Below, piece after piece: positions 1-7,273 of a stretch of 64,000 nucleotides of DNA. The notes below the pieces were generated by a model. The model ran no database searches. It was given only the letters and a program-made list of their open reading frames with translations, and was not told the DNA's origin. The position numbers and the translations under genes are program-made. Numbering within the stretch: position 1 is the first letter of the stretch; the number at the start of each line of letters is the position of its first letter. This stretch comes from Evansella sp041820985 (lineage in GTDB: Bacteria; Bacillota; Bacilli; Bacillales; Salisediminibacteriaceae): the NCBI RefSeq assembly GCF_041820985.1, contig NZ_JBGUAU010000028.1, positions 1 to 64,000 of the forward strand, given 5' to 3'.

Positions 1-914
1 TTCTCCCTCTATTTAAGCTATTTTTAATTTTATTCACTAAGTAACCGGAATTTTTCCGGCTATTTATCAGATTGGGCGCCTAACCTGATCCCCAACCGAT
101 AAGAGAGGATCTTCTTGATCCCAGATGCAGGAATCAACATCTTTTTCTTAACTAGTTGATAAAGTATTTTTTTACCGTCTTTGCACTTAAAATTAATGAA
201 TGTTTAATGAGAGTGATAAAAGTGGTAAAATACGGCTTTCAATTTGAAAAAGTAACAGTAGCCAACATGAAAAATATGTAGAGAAGAATTCGAGGATTGA
301 TCTATTCTTAGTTTAATAGAATTATTTCATTATTCAATACAATTCTTATCAATTCTAATTCTGCCAATAAAGTTAATTATGTTATAGGCTCCCAACCTTA
401 AGGATATGTTGTCCTTATTAAGTAAACACAAGAAGTAACATAAGGGGAGAATTTCCCGTTAATTATATAATGGCGCCCGTTTCGTGAAAAATAAGGGGAG
501 GCTTTCCACTTATGGACATATAAATTGCCTATTTTCACGTTTTTCGAATCTTTAAGCGGAATTTTTCCCTCTATTTAGGCTAGTTTTAATGATCTTTTCA
601 AATTAGGAGGAATTTCTCCGTCTATTTATCAGATCTTGTGCTTAACCAGTTCTCATTATTTTAATTTCCGTTAAGAGGGACTCGTGCTAAAAACCTCACC
701 AAAATATCTTTTTACAAAGTTTCTTGTCAGACGGTTACGGTTAATTCATCTCCCACTTACCGTTGGGCTATGCCCTTCTCACGCTTGAAGAGGGAGTTTT
801 TTCCCCAGTTTTAGATAAAAAAGGTTAAAAATTAAATAGCTTGTGCTTGTATTACTATGTAAATCATAAGATAATAATAAGTACATTCTAAAAGTGATTT
901 GAGGTGTCTGCAGC
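1..914. repeat. Gene-free left edge with two diverged copies of a ~100 bp repeat
   Basis: No supported ORF lies here. Bases 1-110 and about 563-690 are diverged direct copies: both begin with a ccctctattta stretch followed by TTTTAAT, and both continue through a second submotif ending CTATTTATCAGAT and a CTTAACC/CCTAACC segment. Inside each copy a short dyad (GGAATTTTTCC or GGAATTTCTCC) next to CTATTT occurs, so the submotif is seen about four times; related GGGGAGAATTTCCC and GGGGAGGCTTTCC motifs lie near 444 and 495. The left copy is cut by the window edge. This looks like an intergenic repeat family, not a gene. Confidence 0.6.
750..806 (+). terminator. Compound hairpin with T-run, possible IS200/IS605-type end remnant
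   Basis: Nested inverted repeats are visible: CTCCC at 750-754 with GGGAG at 792-796, an inner GGGC/GCCC pair (765-775) and CTTC/GAAG (775-790), followed by six T. This can work as a terminator. On the minus strand the order of GGGC/GCCC hairpin, GGTAAGTGGGAG and GATGAATTAACC reminds me of ends of IS200/IS605-type elements, but no tnpA or tnpB reading frame is present. That second reading is inference only. Confidence 0.4.
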
Positions 915-1397
915 TTGGCTAAAAATCAAAAACGTTCTAAACTTAAGACAAGTTTTCCAATGGCACCTTGGCTATTTATCATTTACTTTATTGTGTTAAT
1001 TTATATTACCTTTTTTGCTTGGAATTACGGTGCATCATTAGGACCTATTGGCCCAGGAGGAAGAAACTACAATATACAACCTTTATTGACCATTAAGAAT
1101 ATTACACTTTATAGTAATGACTTTTCGATGATCTTTCGAATAATTATAGGTAATATCTTATTGTTTATTCCATTTGGATTTCTTTTTCCATTTGTGATAG
1201 AAAGGTTTAAATATGACGATAAGCCAGTTAGGATTATACCTATTACCATCATGGCTATGTTTTTGTCTTTCTTTATCGAATTAAATCAGTTTGCTTTTAC
1301 ATACAGGGTTGCAAATATTGATGATATTATATTGAATACCACTGGTGGTTTTATAGGTGTTATCCTCTATCGTATCTTCAGGTTAATAAGAAAGTAA
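915..1397 (+). CDS. VanZ-family membrane protein
   Basis: 160-residue integral membrane protein with a basic N-terminus and about four hydrophobic segments. The NIxP-type segment (NIQPLLTI) followed by GNILLFIPFGFLFPFV and an acidic FFIELNQF/NIDDIILNTTGG region is the pattern of the VanZ family, whose founding member gives low-level teicoplanin resistance; most chromosomal homologues have no known function. The start is TTG, chosen because GAGGTG at 901-906 sits 8 bases upstream. It is probably monocistronic: a hairpin terminator follows at 1449. Family assignment is good; the biological role is unknown. Confidence 0.75.
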   Translation: MAKNQKRSKLKTSFPMAPWLFIIYFIVLIYITFFAWNYGASLGPIGPGGRNYNIQPLLTIKNITLYSNDFSMIFRIIIGNILLFIPFGFLFPFVIERFKYDDKPVRIIPITIMAMFLSFFIELNQFAFTYRVANIDDIILNTTGGFIGVILYRIFRLIRK

Positions 1398-1448
1398 TGT
1401 AAATGAACCGTTAGATTAAAAACATTCATATATCATAGTTGGAATTAT

Positions 1449-1478
1449 CGAGTTGTACTCAGCGCAACTCGTTTTTTT
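1449..1478 (+). terminator. Rho-independent terminator after the VanZ gene
   Basis: CGAGTTG (1449-1455) pairs with CAACTCG (1465-1471), followed by seven T. It separates the VanZ gene from the small membrane protein downstream. Confidence 0.8.
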
Positions 1479-1547
1479 ATGCTCACATACTGGGAAAAGA
1501 TGTTAAACTTAAAGAGACTGAGTTCGGATGAAAAAGGAGGATATAAA

Positions 1548-1718
1548 ATGCTGTATGCATTTGGGTTCACTCTTATATTTGCTGTTGTTTATATGGTAAT
1601 CACACTCACATTAAGTGACGTTGCAGGACAGGATACGGTCACACAATTGAACTTTGGACTTATTATTGGTGCTTTACTATGGATTGGAATTAAATTAGCT
1701 AAAAAAGATGAACAGTAG
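1548..1718 (+). CDS. Small two-helix membrane protein, unknown function
   Basis: 56 residues starting at ATG 1548, chosen because a perfect AAGGAGG lies at 1534-1540, 7 bases upstream; the longer open frame from 1479 begins inside the preceding terminator. Two hydrophobic segments (about residues 3-22 and 37-50) flank a polar loop with GQDTVTQ, and the C-terminus is basic then acidic (KLAKKDEQ). I do not recognise the family. The strong RBS and good spacing argue that it is translated. Confidence 0.6.
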   Translation: MLYAFGFTLIFAVVYMVITLTLSDVAGQDTVTQLNFGLIIGALLWIGIKLAKKDEQ

Positions 1719-1815
1719 AAGATAGCGTTATAAAAACTCTTGGTGGGCACGATCAGAGCGAGAGCTTATAAACATTAGGTACTGTATTGTTAATTTAGGA
1801 GAGGTGTTTAGATTT

Positions 1816-2715
1816 ATGACAATGAATATAATGAGCCCTACAAATATAAGAGATATTGCGTTTTTTTTAGAAGAAATGAACAACAAAAGAAGTTCTCATA
1901 TTGGATTCTGTGGGGAGGACAGAGATGAAATATATGAAACTCTTATAAACGATTTTTCAGATTTAGAGATTTCGGATTCCTTTGTGGTGGCTTATAAGGA
2001 GAATTCCATTGTTGGAGCTCTTGGGTTAGATATTGATACGGAGAGAAATTGTGCGGATGTATGGGGCCCATTTGTGAAAGAAAACGAAGATTTCCCTGAA
2101 ATAGCAGAAGATCTGTGGAGATCTATATTATTAAAAGTCCCAAAAGAGATAGATGAATTTTCCTTTTTTCTAAATAAAGATAACCATCTAGTAGAAGAAT
2201 TTGCCGTAAAACACGGTGGAAGAAATACTGGAGAGGATCTGGTGCTTAGCATCAATAAAGAAAATTTTACGAATAAAAACAGGAAAGAACCTGTTAACTA
2301 CGAAACAAGTTTTCATAATTCGTTTACGCGTTTACACAATCAGATTTTTCCGAATACATATTACGATGCAAAAACAATTGTAAGTAGACTAAATAGACAC
2401 AATCGATTGTTTTTAGTTACGGAAAGTAACGACGAAATAAAAGGATATGTATATAGTGAAGCGAATCCTCAACATAAAGAAGGAAATATTGAGTACATAG
2501 CAGTGTCGGAAGCGTATAGAAAACAAGGCATTGGTTATTTGCTTTTAACATCGGCATTAGATCATCTTTTTTCGTTTCAAGAAATTGAACAAATAACAAT
2601 TTGTGTATCAAAAGAGAATAAAGGTGCAATCCAGTTATATCGTTCCGTAGGATTTAAAGTGAAGTACGAACTAGTGAGTTTTAAAGTTTCAATTATGAAA
2701 AACGAAACATTTTGA
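1816..2715 (+). CDS. GNAT-family N-acetyltransferase, probably two GNAT-like halves
   Basis: 299 residues from ATG 1816; the frame opens at GTG 1804 but that codon is part of the RBS GGAGAGGTG (1798-1806). The C-terminal ~130 residues carry a clear GNAT acetyl-CoA site: YIAVSEAYRKQGIGYLLL (Q/RxxGxG/A motif, near residue 235) and NKGAIQLYRSVGF near the C-terminus. The N-terminal half also has GNAT-like features (VVAYKENSIVGALGLDID) but lacks a clear RxxGxG, so it may be a degenerate copy, as in other tandem GNAT proteins. The acceptor substrate cannot be read from the sequence. It stands alone with no obvious operon partner. Confidence 0.75.
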   Translation: MTMNIMSPTNIRDIAFFLEEMNNKRSSHIGFCGEDRDEIYETLINDFSDLEISDSFVVAYKENSIVGALGLDIDTERNCADVWGPFVKENEDFPEIAEDLWRSILLKVPKEIDEFSFFLNKDNHLVEEFAVKHGGRNTGEDLVLSINKENFTNKNRKEPVNYETSFHNSFTRLHNQIFPNTYYDAKTIVSRLNRHNRLFLVTESNDEIKGYVYSEANPQHKEGNIEYIAVSEAYRKQGIGYLLLTSALDHLFSFQEIEQITICVSKENKGAIQLYRSVGFKVKYELVSFKVSIMKNETF

Positions 2716-2797
2716 GTTTATAGCAATTAGTTTACGATATTTAGCGAGAAAACAATTTGTTAAAAGATTTTCGTTAGTAAGGGAGAAGTGATTTTTA

Positions 2798-2938
2798 GTG
2801 GAAATAGTATTAATTGTATTTTTTGTTTTACTTTTAATCATAGTAGTAAGAGTATCTGAAAAGGTAATAAAAAGACAAAATAAGCAAATTGAATTACTAA
2901 AAGAAATTAAATCGAAATTAGATGAGAGAAATAAATAA
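2798..2938 (+). CDS. 46-residue membrane-anchored coiled-coil peptide
   Basis: A short gene read directly from the sequence: GTG start at 2798, TAA at 2936-2938, with GGGAGAAG 8-15 bases upstream of the start. Residues 2-18 are strongly hydrophobic (VLIVFFVLLLIIVV) and the rest is a charged amphipathic helix (KRQNKQIELLKEIKSKLDE) with heptad spacing of I/L, typical of a single-pass small protein with a cytoplasmic coiled coil. I do not recognise it. A convincing RBS and composition support it, but no homology can be checked here. Confidence 0.55.
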   Translation: MEIVLIVFFVLLLIIVVRVSEKVIKRQNKQIELLKEIKSKLDERNK

Positions 2939-3019
2939 ATATTTGCATTTTCGCGGTCACTGGGGAATGGTTTTTATTTTATAATCAATAGAACTTAATT
3001 TATGAAAGGAGAGGGGGGG

Positions 3020-3448
3020 ATGAATAAAAAAATCTTATTTTATGTAATTGTAGTTTCAATTGGATTTATTCTACTATATCTAATGGAGTATTCACAAAAT
3101 CAAATTATACAACCGAGGATTGATTTTGCATCAGTAAACCATTTTCATTATTTAATATTGCCTATATTAATGATATTGTTTGGTATGTTAATAGAGTCGA
3201 AGAGGATTATATTTCTATTAAATGGTGGTCTTAAATTGAATTGGTTAGTAGTACCTTCGCTATTAATGTTACTTTTCACCATCATATTTCCATATCCACT
3301 ATCCTACCTTCATTTTGGATTTAATATTCAATCAAATTTTCTTTCGGGGTTATTACAACAGCCCTACGTAAACCATATTCTGTATATTTTGACAGGTATT
3401 CTATTAGTTCGTTCGATTACTAATGAGGAAAAATCTATGAAAAGCTGA
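3020..3448 (+). CDS. Four-helix integral membrane protein, unknown
   Basis: 142 residues from ATG 3020, preceded by the purine-rich AAAGGAGAGGGGGG; the in-frame ATG at 3002 would precede this RBS. There are about four hydrophobic segments (residues ~4-22, 43-59, 72-92, 119-134). The second is followed by an ESKR motif and the last by a polar basic tail. No catalytic motif is seen and I do not recognise the family. It lies upstream of the tandem hairpin array at 3465. Confidence 0.55.
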   Translation: MNKKILFYVIVVSIGFILLYLMEYSQNQIIQPRIDFASVNHFHYLILPILMILFGMLIESKRIIFLLNGGLKLNWLVVPSLLMLLFTIIFPYPLSYLHFGFNIQSNFLSGLLQQPYVNHILYILTGILLVRSITNEEKSMKS

Positions 3449-3464
3449 AGACGTATAAAGTGTT

Positions 3465-3602
3465 CGTTAAGTTGAGAGAAGATTTTTCTTATGAACTAAA
3501 CGATCAAGCAGAGATCGTTTAGTTGAGGGAAGATGTCTCTCGTGAACTAAACGATCAAGCTGAAATCGTTAAGTTGAGGGGGTTTCTCTTATGAACTTAA
3601 CG
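3465..3602. repeat. Tandem array of three hairpin repeats, ~51 bp period
   Basis: Three hairpins stand head to tail at 3465-3502, 3516-3553 and 3567-3602. Each has arms of the type CGTTWAGTT ... AACTWAACG (perfect in units 2 and 3, one mismatch in unit 1) and a loop rich in GAGGGAAG/TCTC. Units are joined by a conserved 13-base linker (ATCAAGCAGAGAT, ATCAAGCTGAAAT). The array lies between two convergent genes and may serve as a bidirectional transcription end or an mRNA 3' stabiliser. Confidence 0.8.
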
Positions 3603-3632
3603 ACTCCAAAGTTGAGCAATGTTTTGTTTTTA

Positions 3633-4271
3633 TTATGAAGATATCGCTGAATCTATCCGTTTTGTCCATAAGCGATAACCGGCATATGTTATGGAGATGA
3701 AAATTCCATAAATAATAATCATATAAATGATTTCCGTAGGGTCCGTTACAATGGTATGTCCAACAAGTGCGAACAAAGTCATTGCTGGTATTTTTCCTAA
3801 TCCTGATGCGATAGAGTAGGAAAGAAACGATACTCTACTTAATGCTGCATATGCATTGATAAGGATTGAGGGAATGACTGGAATCATACGCAAGATGGTA
3901 ATACTCATAAAGGCATTTTTTTCAAATAAAAGGGTAATTTTTTTCGTAGAGCTGTATTTCAACAGTATTTTTTGCCCAAAAGTATCAAATCCCCCATAAC
4001 GAACCATCGAGAAAAAGATGATGGACGCAAGCGTTGATCCACACCAAATAACAAAGGCACCTAATATAGGGCCATATGCTGCTCCAATAACTCCACCAAC
4101 GATAGGGTAAGGGATTACAGGGAAAAGGGACATGAATGTTGCTATGATAGTAGTAAGGATAACGTAATCTTGTTCATTGTTTTGTATCCATTGAAGTAAG
4201 GGTTCATGGAATAAAAACAATAACGCTATAATAACTATGCCTGTAACTAATACAATGGATTTTCGTATCAT
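3633..4271 (-). CDS. TVP38/TMEM64 (VTT domain) family membrane protein
   Basis: 212 residues; start at the ATG complementary to 4269-4271 because AAAGGAGAT lies just upstream, not at the further in-frame ATG. The protein has about five to six membrane segments. The FPVIPYPIVGGVIGAAYGPILG segment and the later ILRMIPVIPSILINAYAAL segment are the duplicated re-entrant motifs of the SNARE-associated/VTT (DedA-like) superfamily, whose members act in phospholipid scrambling or flipping. It is the first of two VTT proteins here (second at 15769). It converges with the upstream membrane gene across the hairpin array. Substrate unknown. Confidence 0.8.
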   Translation of the reverse strand: MIRKSIVLVTGIVIIALLFLFHEPLLQWIQNNEQDYVILTTIIATFMSLFPVIPYPIVGGVIGAAYGPILGAFVIWCGSTLASIIFFSMVRYGGFDTFGQKILLKYSSTKKITLLFEKNAFMSITILRMIPVIPSILINAYAALSRVSFLSYSIASGLGKIPAMTLFALVGHTIVTDPTEIIYMIIIYGIFISITYAGYRLWTKRIDSAISS

Positions 4272-4470
4272 CGAATTATCTCCTTTTTTGTCATACAACA
4301 TCTATCTTACAATAGAATGGTACATGTAGAAAGGAACAAGTTCTCACTTATTAGAATAAATTTTCCACAAATGATACATAATTTTTTCCAAACACTCAAC
4401 AATATTTTAGCATTGGACATTCCCATGTTTGCGTAAACTTAATTGATGGAAGTGTAAAGGGAGTGATCTT

Positions 4471-5757
4471 ATGCAAATTCATATCGTCCAGTCAGGTCAA
4501 AATATTTATGGAATATCGCAGGCGTACTCTGTCTCTATTGATGAATTAATACGGGCAAATGAAATTCCGGATCCTAACAATCTAGTAGTTGGTCAGAGTC
4601 TTGTTATACCAATTCAAGGCTCGTTTTATTGGGTACGTTCTGGTGATAGTCTGTTTACAATTGGGCAACGTTTCGGCATTCCAGCACAACAGCTTTCCGA
4701 AATAAACCAAATCCCTTTGGATACACCGTTACAAGTAGGACTTAGACTTTATATTCCACCTCGCCCGAAAACTCCAGCTGAAGTGAATGCCTATGTCGAG
4801 CCAATGGGAGGGGAGGTATCGGAAGCATTAATTACGTCGGCGAGAAATCGTGCTCCTTTCCTCACCTATTTAGCACCATTTAGTTATGAGATGAATCGAG
4901 ACGGAACTCTCAATGCTCCCCCGTTAGACAATTTTTCAGAAATTGCAGCAAATACCAATGCTGGCTTAATGATGGTTGTTACTAACTTAGAAGCAGGGGC
5001 CTTTAGTGAAGAAGTGGGAGCTGCGGTGTTGACGAGTGAAGAATCACAGAATAACTTAATTAATAATGTGGTAACGGAAGCGAAAAGAGTAGGATATCGA
5101 GATGTTCACTTTGATTTTGAGTATTTACGTGTAGAGGATAGAGAGGCTTATAACAACTTTTTACGAAAGGCAGCAGAACGTTTGCATGCGGAGGGCTTGT
5201 TGATCTCTACTGCGCTAGCTCCAAAAACTCGAGCAGATCAACCAGGACAATGGTATGAGGCACATGACTATCGAACTCACGGGGAAATTGTAGACTTTGT
5301 GGTATTAATGACATATGAATGGGGATACAGTGGAGGACCACCAATGGCAGTATCTCCTATTGGGCCAGTTCGAGAGGTAATTGAATATGCGTTATCGGAG
5401 ATGCCTGCAGAAAAAATTATGATGGGTCAAAACTTATATGGGTACGATTGGACATTACCATATGTACCAGGTGGGCCATATGCTGCTGCATTAAGTCCGA
5501 ACAAAGCAATTCAACTAGCTTATTCACGAAATGTTCCTATTCAGTATGATGAGGAAGCTCAAGCACCATTTTTTGAATATGTGGATGATGAAGGTGCTGA
5601 GCATGTGGTGTGGTTTGAGGATGCAAGAAGTATACAGGCTAAATTTGATTTAATGAAAGAGTTAGGTCTGCGGGGAATCAGTTATTGGAAGTTAGGATTA
5701 CCATTCCCGCAAAATTGGCAACTTCTTGCGGATCAGTTTGATATTAGAAAATTTTGA
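4471..5757 (+). CDS. sleL: Spore cortex-lytic N-acetylglucosaminidase, SleL/YaaH type (2 x LysM + GH18)
   Basis: 428 residues, the usual length for SleL/YaaH. Two LysM domains (about 2-46 and 50-95, each beginning with a VQSGQNIYGI/VRSGDSLFTI core and ending VIPI/YIPP) are followed by a GH18 barrel (about 105-425). The GH18 catalytic signature DVHFDFE lies at residues ~211-217, with E217 the expected acid. In Bacillus such enzymes sit in the spore coat/cortex layer and cleave cortex muropeptides during germination, acting on muramic-delta-lactam peptidoglycan. There is no signal peptide, as is typical for mother-cell-made coat enzymes. RBS GGGAGTGAT precedes ATG 4471. The gene appears monocistronic, ending at the hairpin at 5818. 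The precise orthologue (SleL or YaaH) cannot be separated by eye. Confidence 0.85.
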   Translation: MQIHIVQSGQNIYGISQAYSVSIDELIRANEIPDPNNLVVGQSLVIPIQGSFYWVRSGDSLFTIGQRFGIPAQQLSEINQIPLDTPLQVGLRLYIPPRPKTPAEVNAYVEPMGGEVSEALITSARNRAPFLTYLAPFSYEMNRDGTLNAPPLDNFSEIAANTNAGLMMVVTNLEAGAFSEEVGAAVLTSEESQNNLINNVVTEAKRVGYRDVHFDFEYLRVEDREAYNNFLRKAAERLHAEGLLISTALAPKTRADQPGQWYEAHDYRTHGEIVDFVVLMTYEWGYSGGPPMAVSPIGPVREVIEYALSEMPAEKIMMGQNLYGYDWTLPYVPGGPYAAALSPNKAIQLAYSRNVPIQYDEEAQAPFFEYVDDEGAEHVVWFEDARSIQAKFDLMKELGLRGISYWKLGLPFPQNWQLLADQFDIRKF

Positions 5758-5817
5758 TCAAAATCATGTAATACGTGAATCAATGTAATGATAGTTATAA
5801 AAAAATGAATGACATAC

Positions 5818-5850
5818 AAAAATAGCGCCATGATGGTGCTATTTTTGGTT
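5818..5850. terminator. Terminator after sleL
   Basis: AAAAATAGCGCCA (5818-5830) pairs with TGGTGCTATTTTT (5834-5846) with one G-T wobble and a 3-base loop; the arm ends in a T-run, and the upstream A-run makes it usable in both directions. Confidence 0.75.
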
Positions 5851-5970
5851 CGTCAGGAAATTATAAAAAAACACTAGATATAAGATCGGAAATGATGTAT
5901 ATTTCGTATATCGAAACAAAAGATAGAAGAACGGATTTTTCACTTTTTTTCATAGAAGCGGGTGTAGAGT

Positions 5971-6903
5971 ATGTTGAATAAAAGGCCTTGGATTATTTAC
6001 GTTATGTTGGCTTTAGCAACTAGTAGCTGGGGCAGTGCTTTTATTGCTGGTAATTTTGCAACACGTGATTTTGATCCAATCACTGTAGCTTTTCTGCGTT
6101 TTTTCTTTGCGGCAATTATCCTTGTACCATTAATGTTGATAAAACAAAAGAACCTCAAACTCCCAAAGGGGAAAGAGTGGTTATTGTTAGCTTCATTAGG
6201 ATTTACAGGCATTGCATTGTATAATATTTGCTTTTTTATTGCTACAAAGGAAGCTCCTATCGTAAAAAGTTCCTTATTTATCGCATCTAATCCAGTATTA
6301 ATTATTGTATTATCTGCTATTTTCTTAAAAGAGAAAATTACGAGGCGAAATATCGTAGGATTAACCCTTGCCCTTGCCGGTGCTGTCATTATTATAACAG
6401 AGGGGCAATTTCGAACAATTATAGAGGCGGGGTTTCAAAGGATTGATATCGTTTTATTTATAGCAGTAATTTGTTGGGCTCTATATAGTGTGTTAGGGAA
6501 GGTCGCCCTACAACGTTTCAGTTCCATTGAAAGTACCACGTATGCCATCGTATTTGGTACCATCATGTTATTTCCATTTGCTCTTTTCGAAGCAGAGTGG
6601 TCACAATTCACACAAGCTAGCCTTCTTTCATGGGGCTCTATTCTTCATATGAGTATCATCGTATCTGTTGTAAGTTTTATTATGTATTATCAAGGAATTC
6701 GTACCATTGGGGCAGCGAAGGCTTCCATCTTTATAAATCTGATGCCTTTATCCGCTGTCATTATGGCAATTCTTCTTTTAGGAGAACCTCTTTTACCTGT
6801 TCATATCATTGGAGCAGTTTTTGTATTAACGGGTGTTACGGTTGGTACATGGTCGAAGCAACGAAAATCAGCATCTAAGATTAAAAAAGCAAGTTCATTA
6901 TAG
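5971..6903 (+). CDS. EamA/DMT-family transporter (10-TM drug/metabolite transporter)
   Basis: 310 residues with ten predicted hydrophobic helices arranged as two repeats of the EamA domain. Signature segments: WGSAFIAGNFATRDFDPITVAFLRFFFA in the first repeat and a second-repeat region with AKASIFINLMPLSAVIMAILLLGEPL, where the LGE motif is typical. The basic C-terminus (SKQRKSASKIKKAS) is cytoplasmic. EamA exporters move amino acids, metabolites or drugs; no substrate can be inferred from the context. The ATG at 5971 is preceded only by a weak GGGTG. The small gene at 6975 follows 71 bases later. Confidence 0.85.
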   Translation: MLNKRPWIIYVMLALATSSWGSAFIAGNFATRDFDPITVAFLRFFFAAIILVPLMLIKQKNLKLPKGKEWLLLASLGFTGIALYNICFFIATKEAPIVKSSLFIASNPVLIIVLSAIFLKEKITRRNIVGLTLALAGAVIIITEGQFRTIIEAGFQRIDIVLFIAVICWALYSVLGKVALQRFSSIESTTYAIVFGTIMLFPFALFEAEWSQFTQASLLSWGSILHMSIIVSVVSFIMYYQGIRTIGAAKASIFINLMPLSAVIMAILLLGEPLLPVHIIGAVFVLTGVTVGTWSKQRKSASKIKKASSL

Positions 6904-6974
6904 TACTCACCATATTTTCACCCAAGAATATGATAAAGAAAGTTCCATCCTTTATCATGTCATGGGGGGATTCT

Positions 6975-7193
6975 ATGAGAAAGATAGAGTATGACAAGCT
7001 TAGTGAAGCTGAATTAGTAACCTATTATGAGCGTATAAGAGGTTACATGGAGAAAGGGTTTCGTGTAGACGGGCTAAAAGAAGAATTAGAATTACTATTT
7101 CTTGCCTTAAGCAAACGAAGTGACCAGCGGATTGAAAAGAAGCAAGCATATTTGCAGGAAATAACGTATTATTTGAAAACATTGCGTCTATAG
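6975..7193 (+). CDS. Small helical protein upstream of the AAA protein, unknown
   Basis: 72 residues from ATG 6975, chosen for the GGGGGG RBS at 6964-6969; the longer frame from 6930 adds 15 residues before it. It is entirely helical and charged (YDKLSEAELVTYYERIRGYMEKGFRVDGLKEELELLF then KRSDQRIEKKQAYLQEITYYLKTL), with no membrane segment. I do not recognise the family. A strong terminator directly follows, so it is not simply cotranscribed with the AAA gene, although the two stay close. Confidence 0.6.
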   Translation: MRKIEYDKLSEAELVTYYERIRGYMEKGFRVDGLKEELELLFLALSKRSDQRIEKKQAYLQEITYYLKTLRL

Positions 7194-7226
7194 CCAACTA
7201 GTTGAAAAAGACTAGTTGGTTTTTTG
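7194..7226 (+). terminator. Strong terminator between small gene and AAA gene
   Basis: CCAACTAGT (7194-7202) pairs perfectly with ACTAGTTGG (7211-7219), loop of 8, followed by six T. It starts on the base right after the stop codon of the small gene. Confidence 0.88.
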
Positions 7227-7273
7227 TTTTCGTTTCCTTTGCTACAATAGAGAAGAAAGTGGGGTTAGTGAAC

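Noticed and set aside
1479..1547. Longer start for the small membrane protein
   Set aside because: The start would be immediately after the T-run of a terminator and without an RBS, while ATG 1548 has a perfect AAGGAGG.
3465..3602. Possible CRISPR array
   Set aside because: Only three units; both the hairpins and the 13-base linkers are conserved, so there are no unique spacers, and no cas genes are present.
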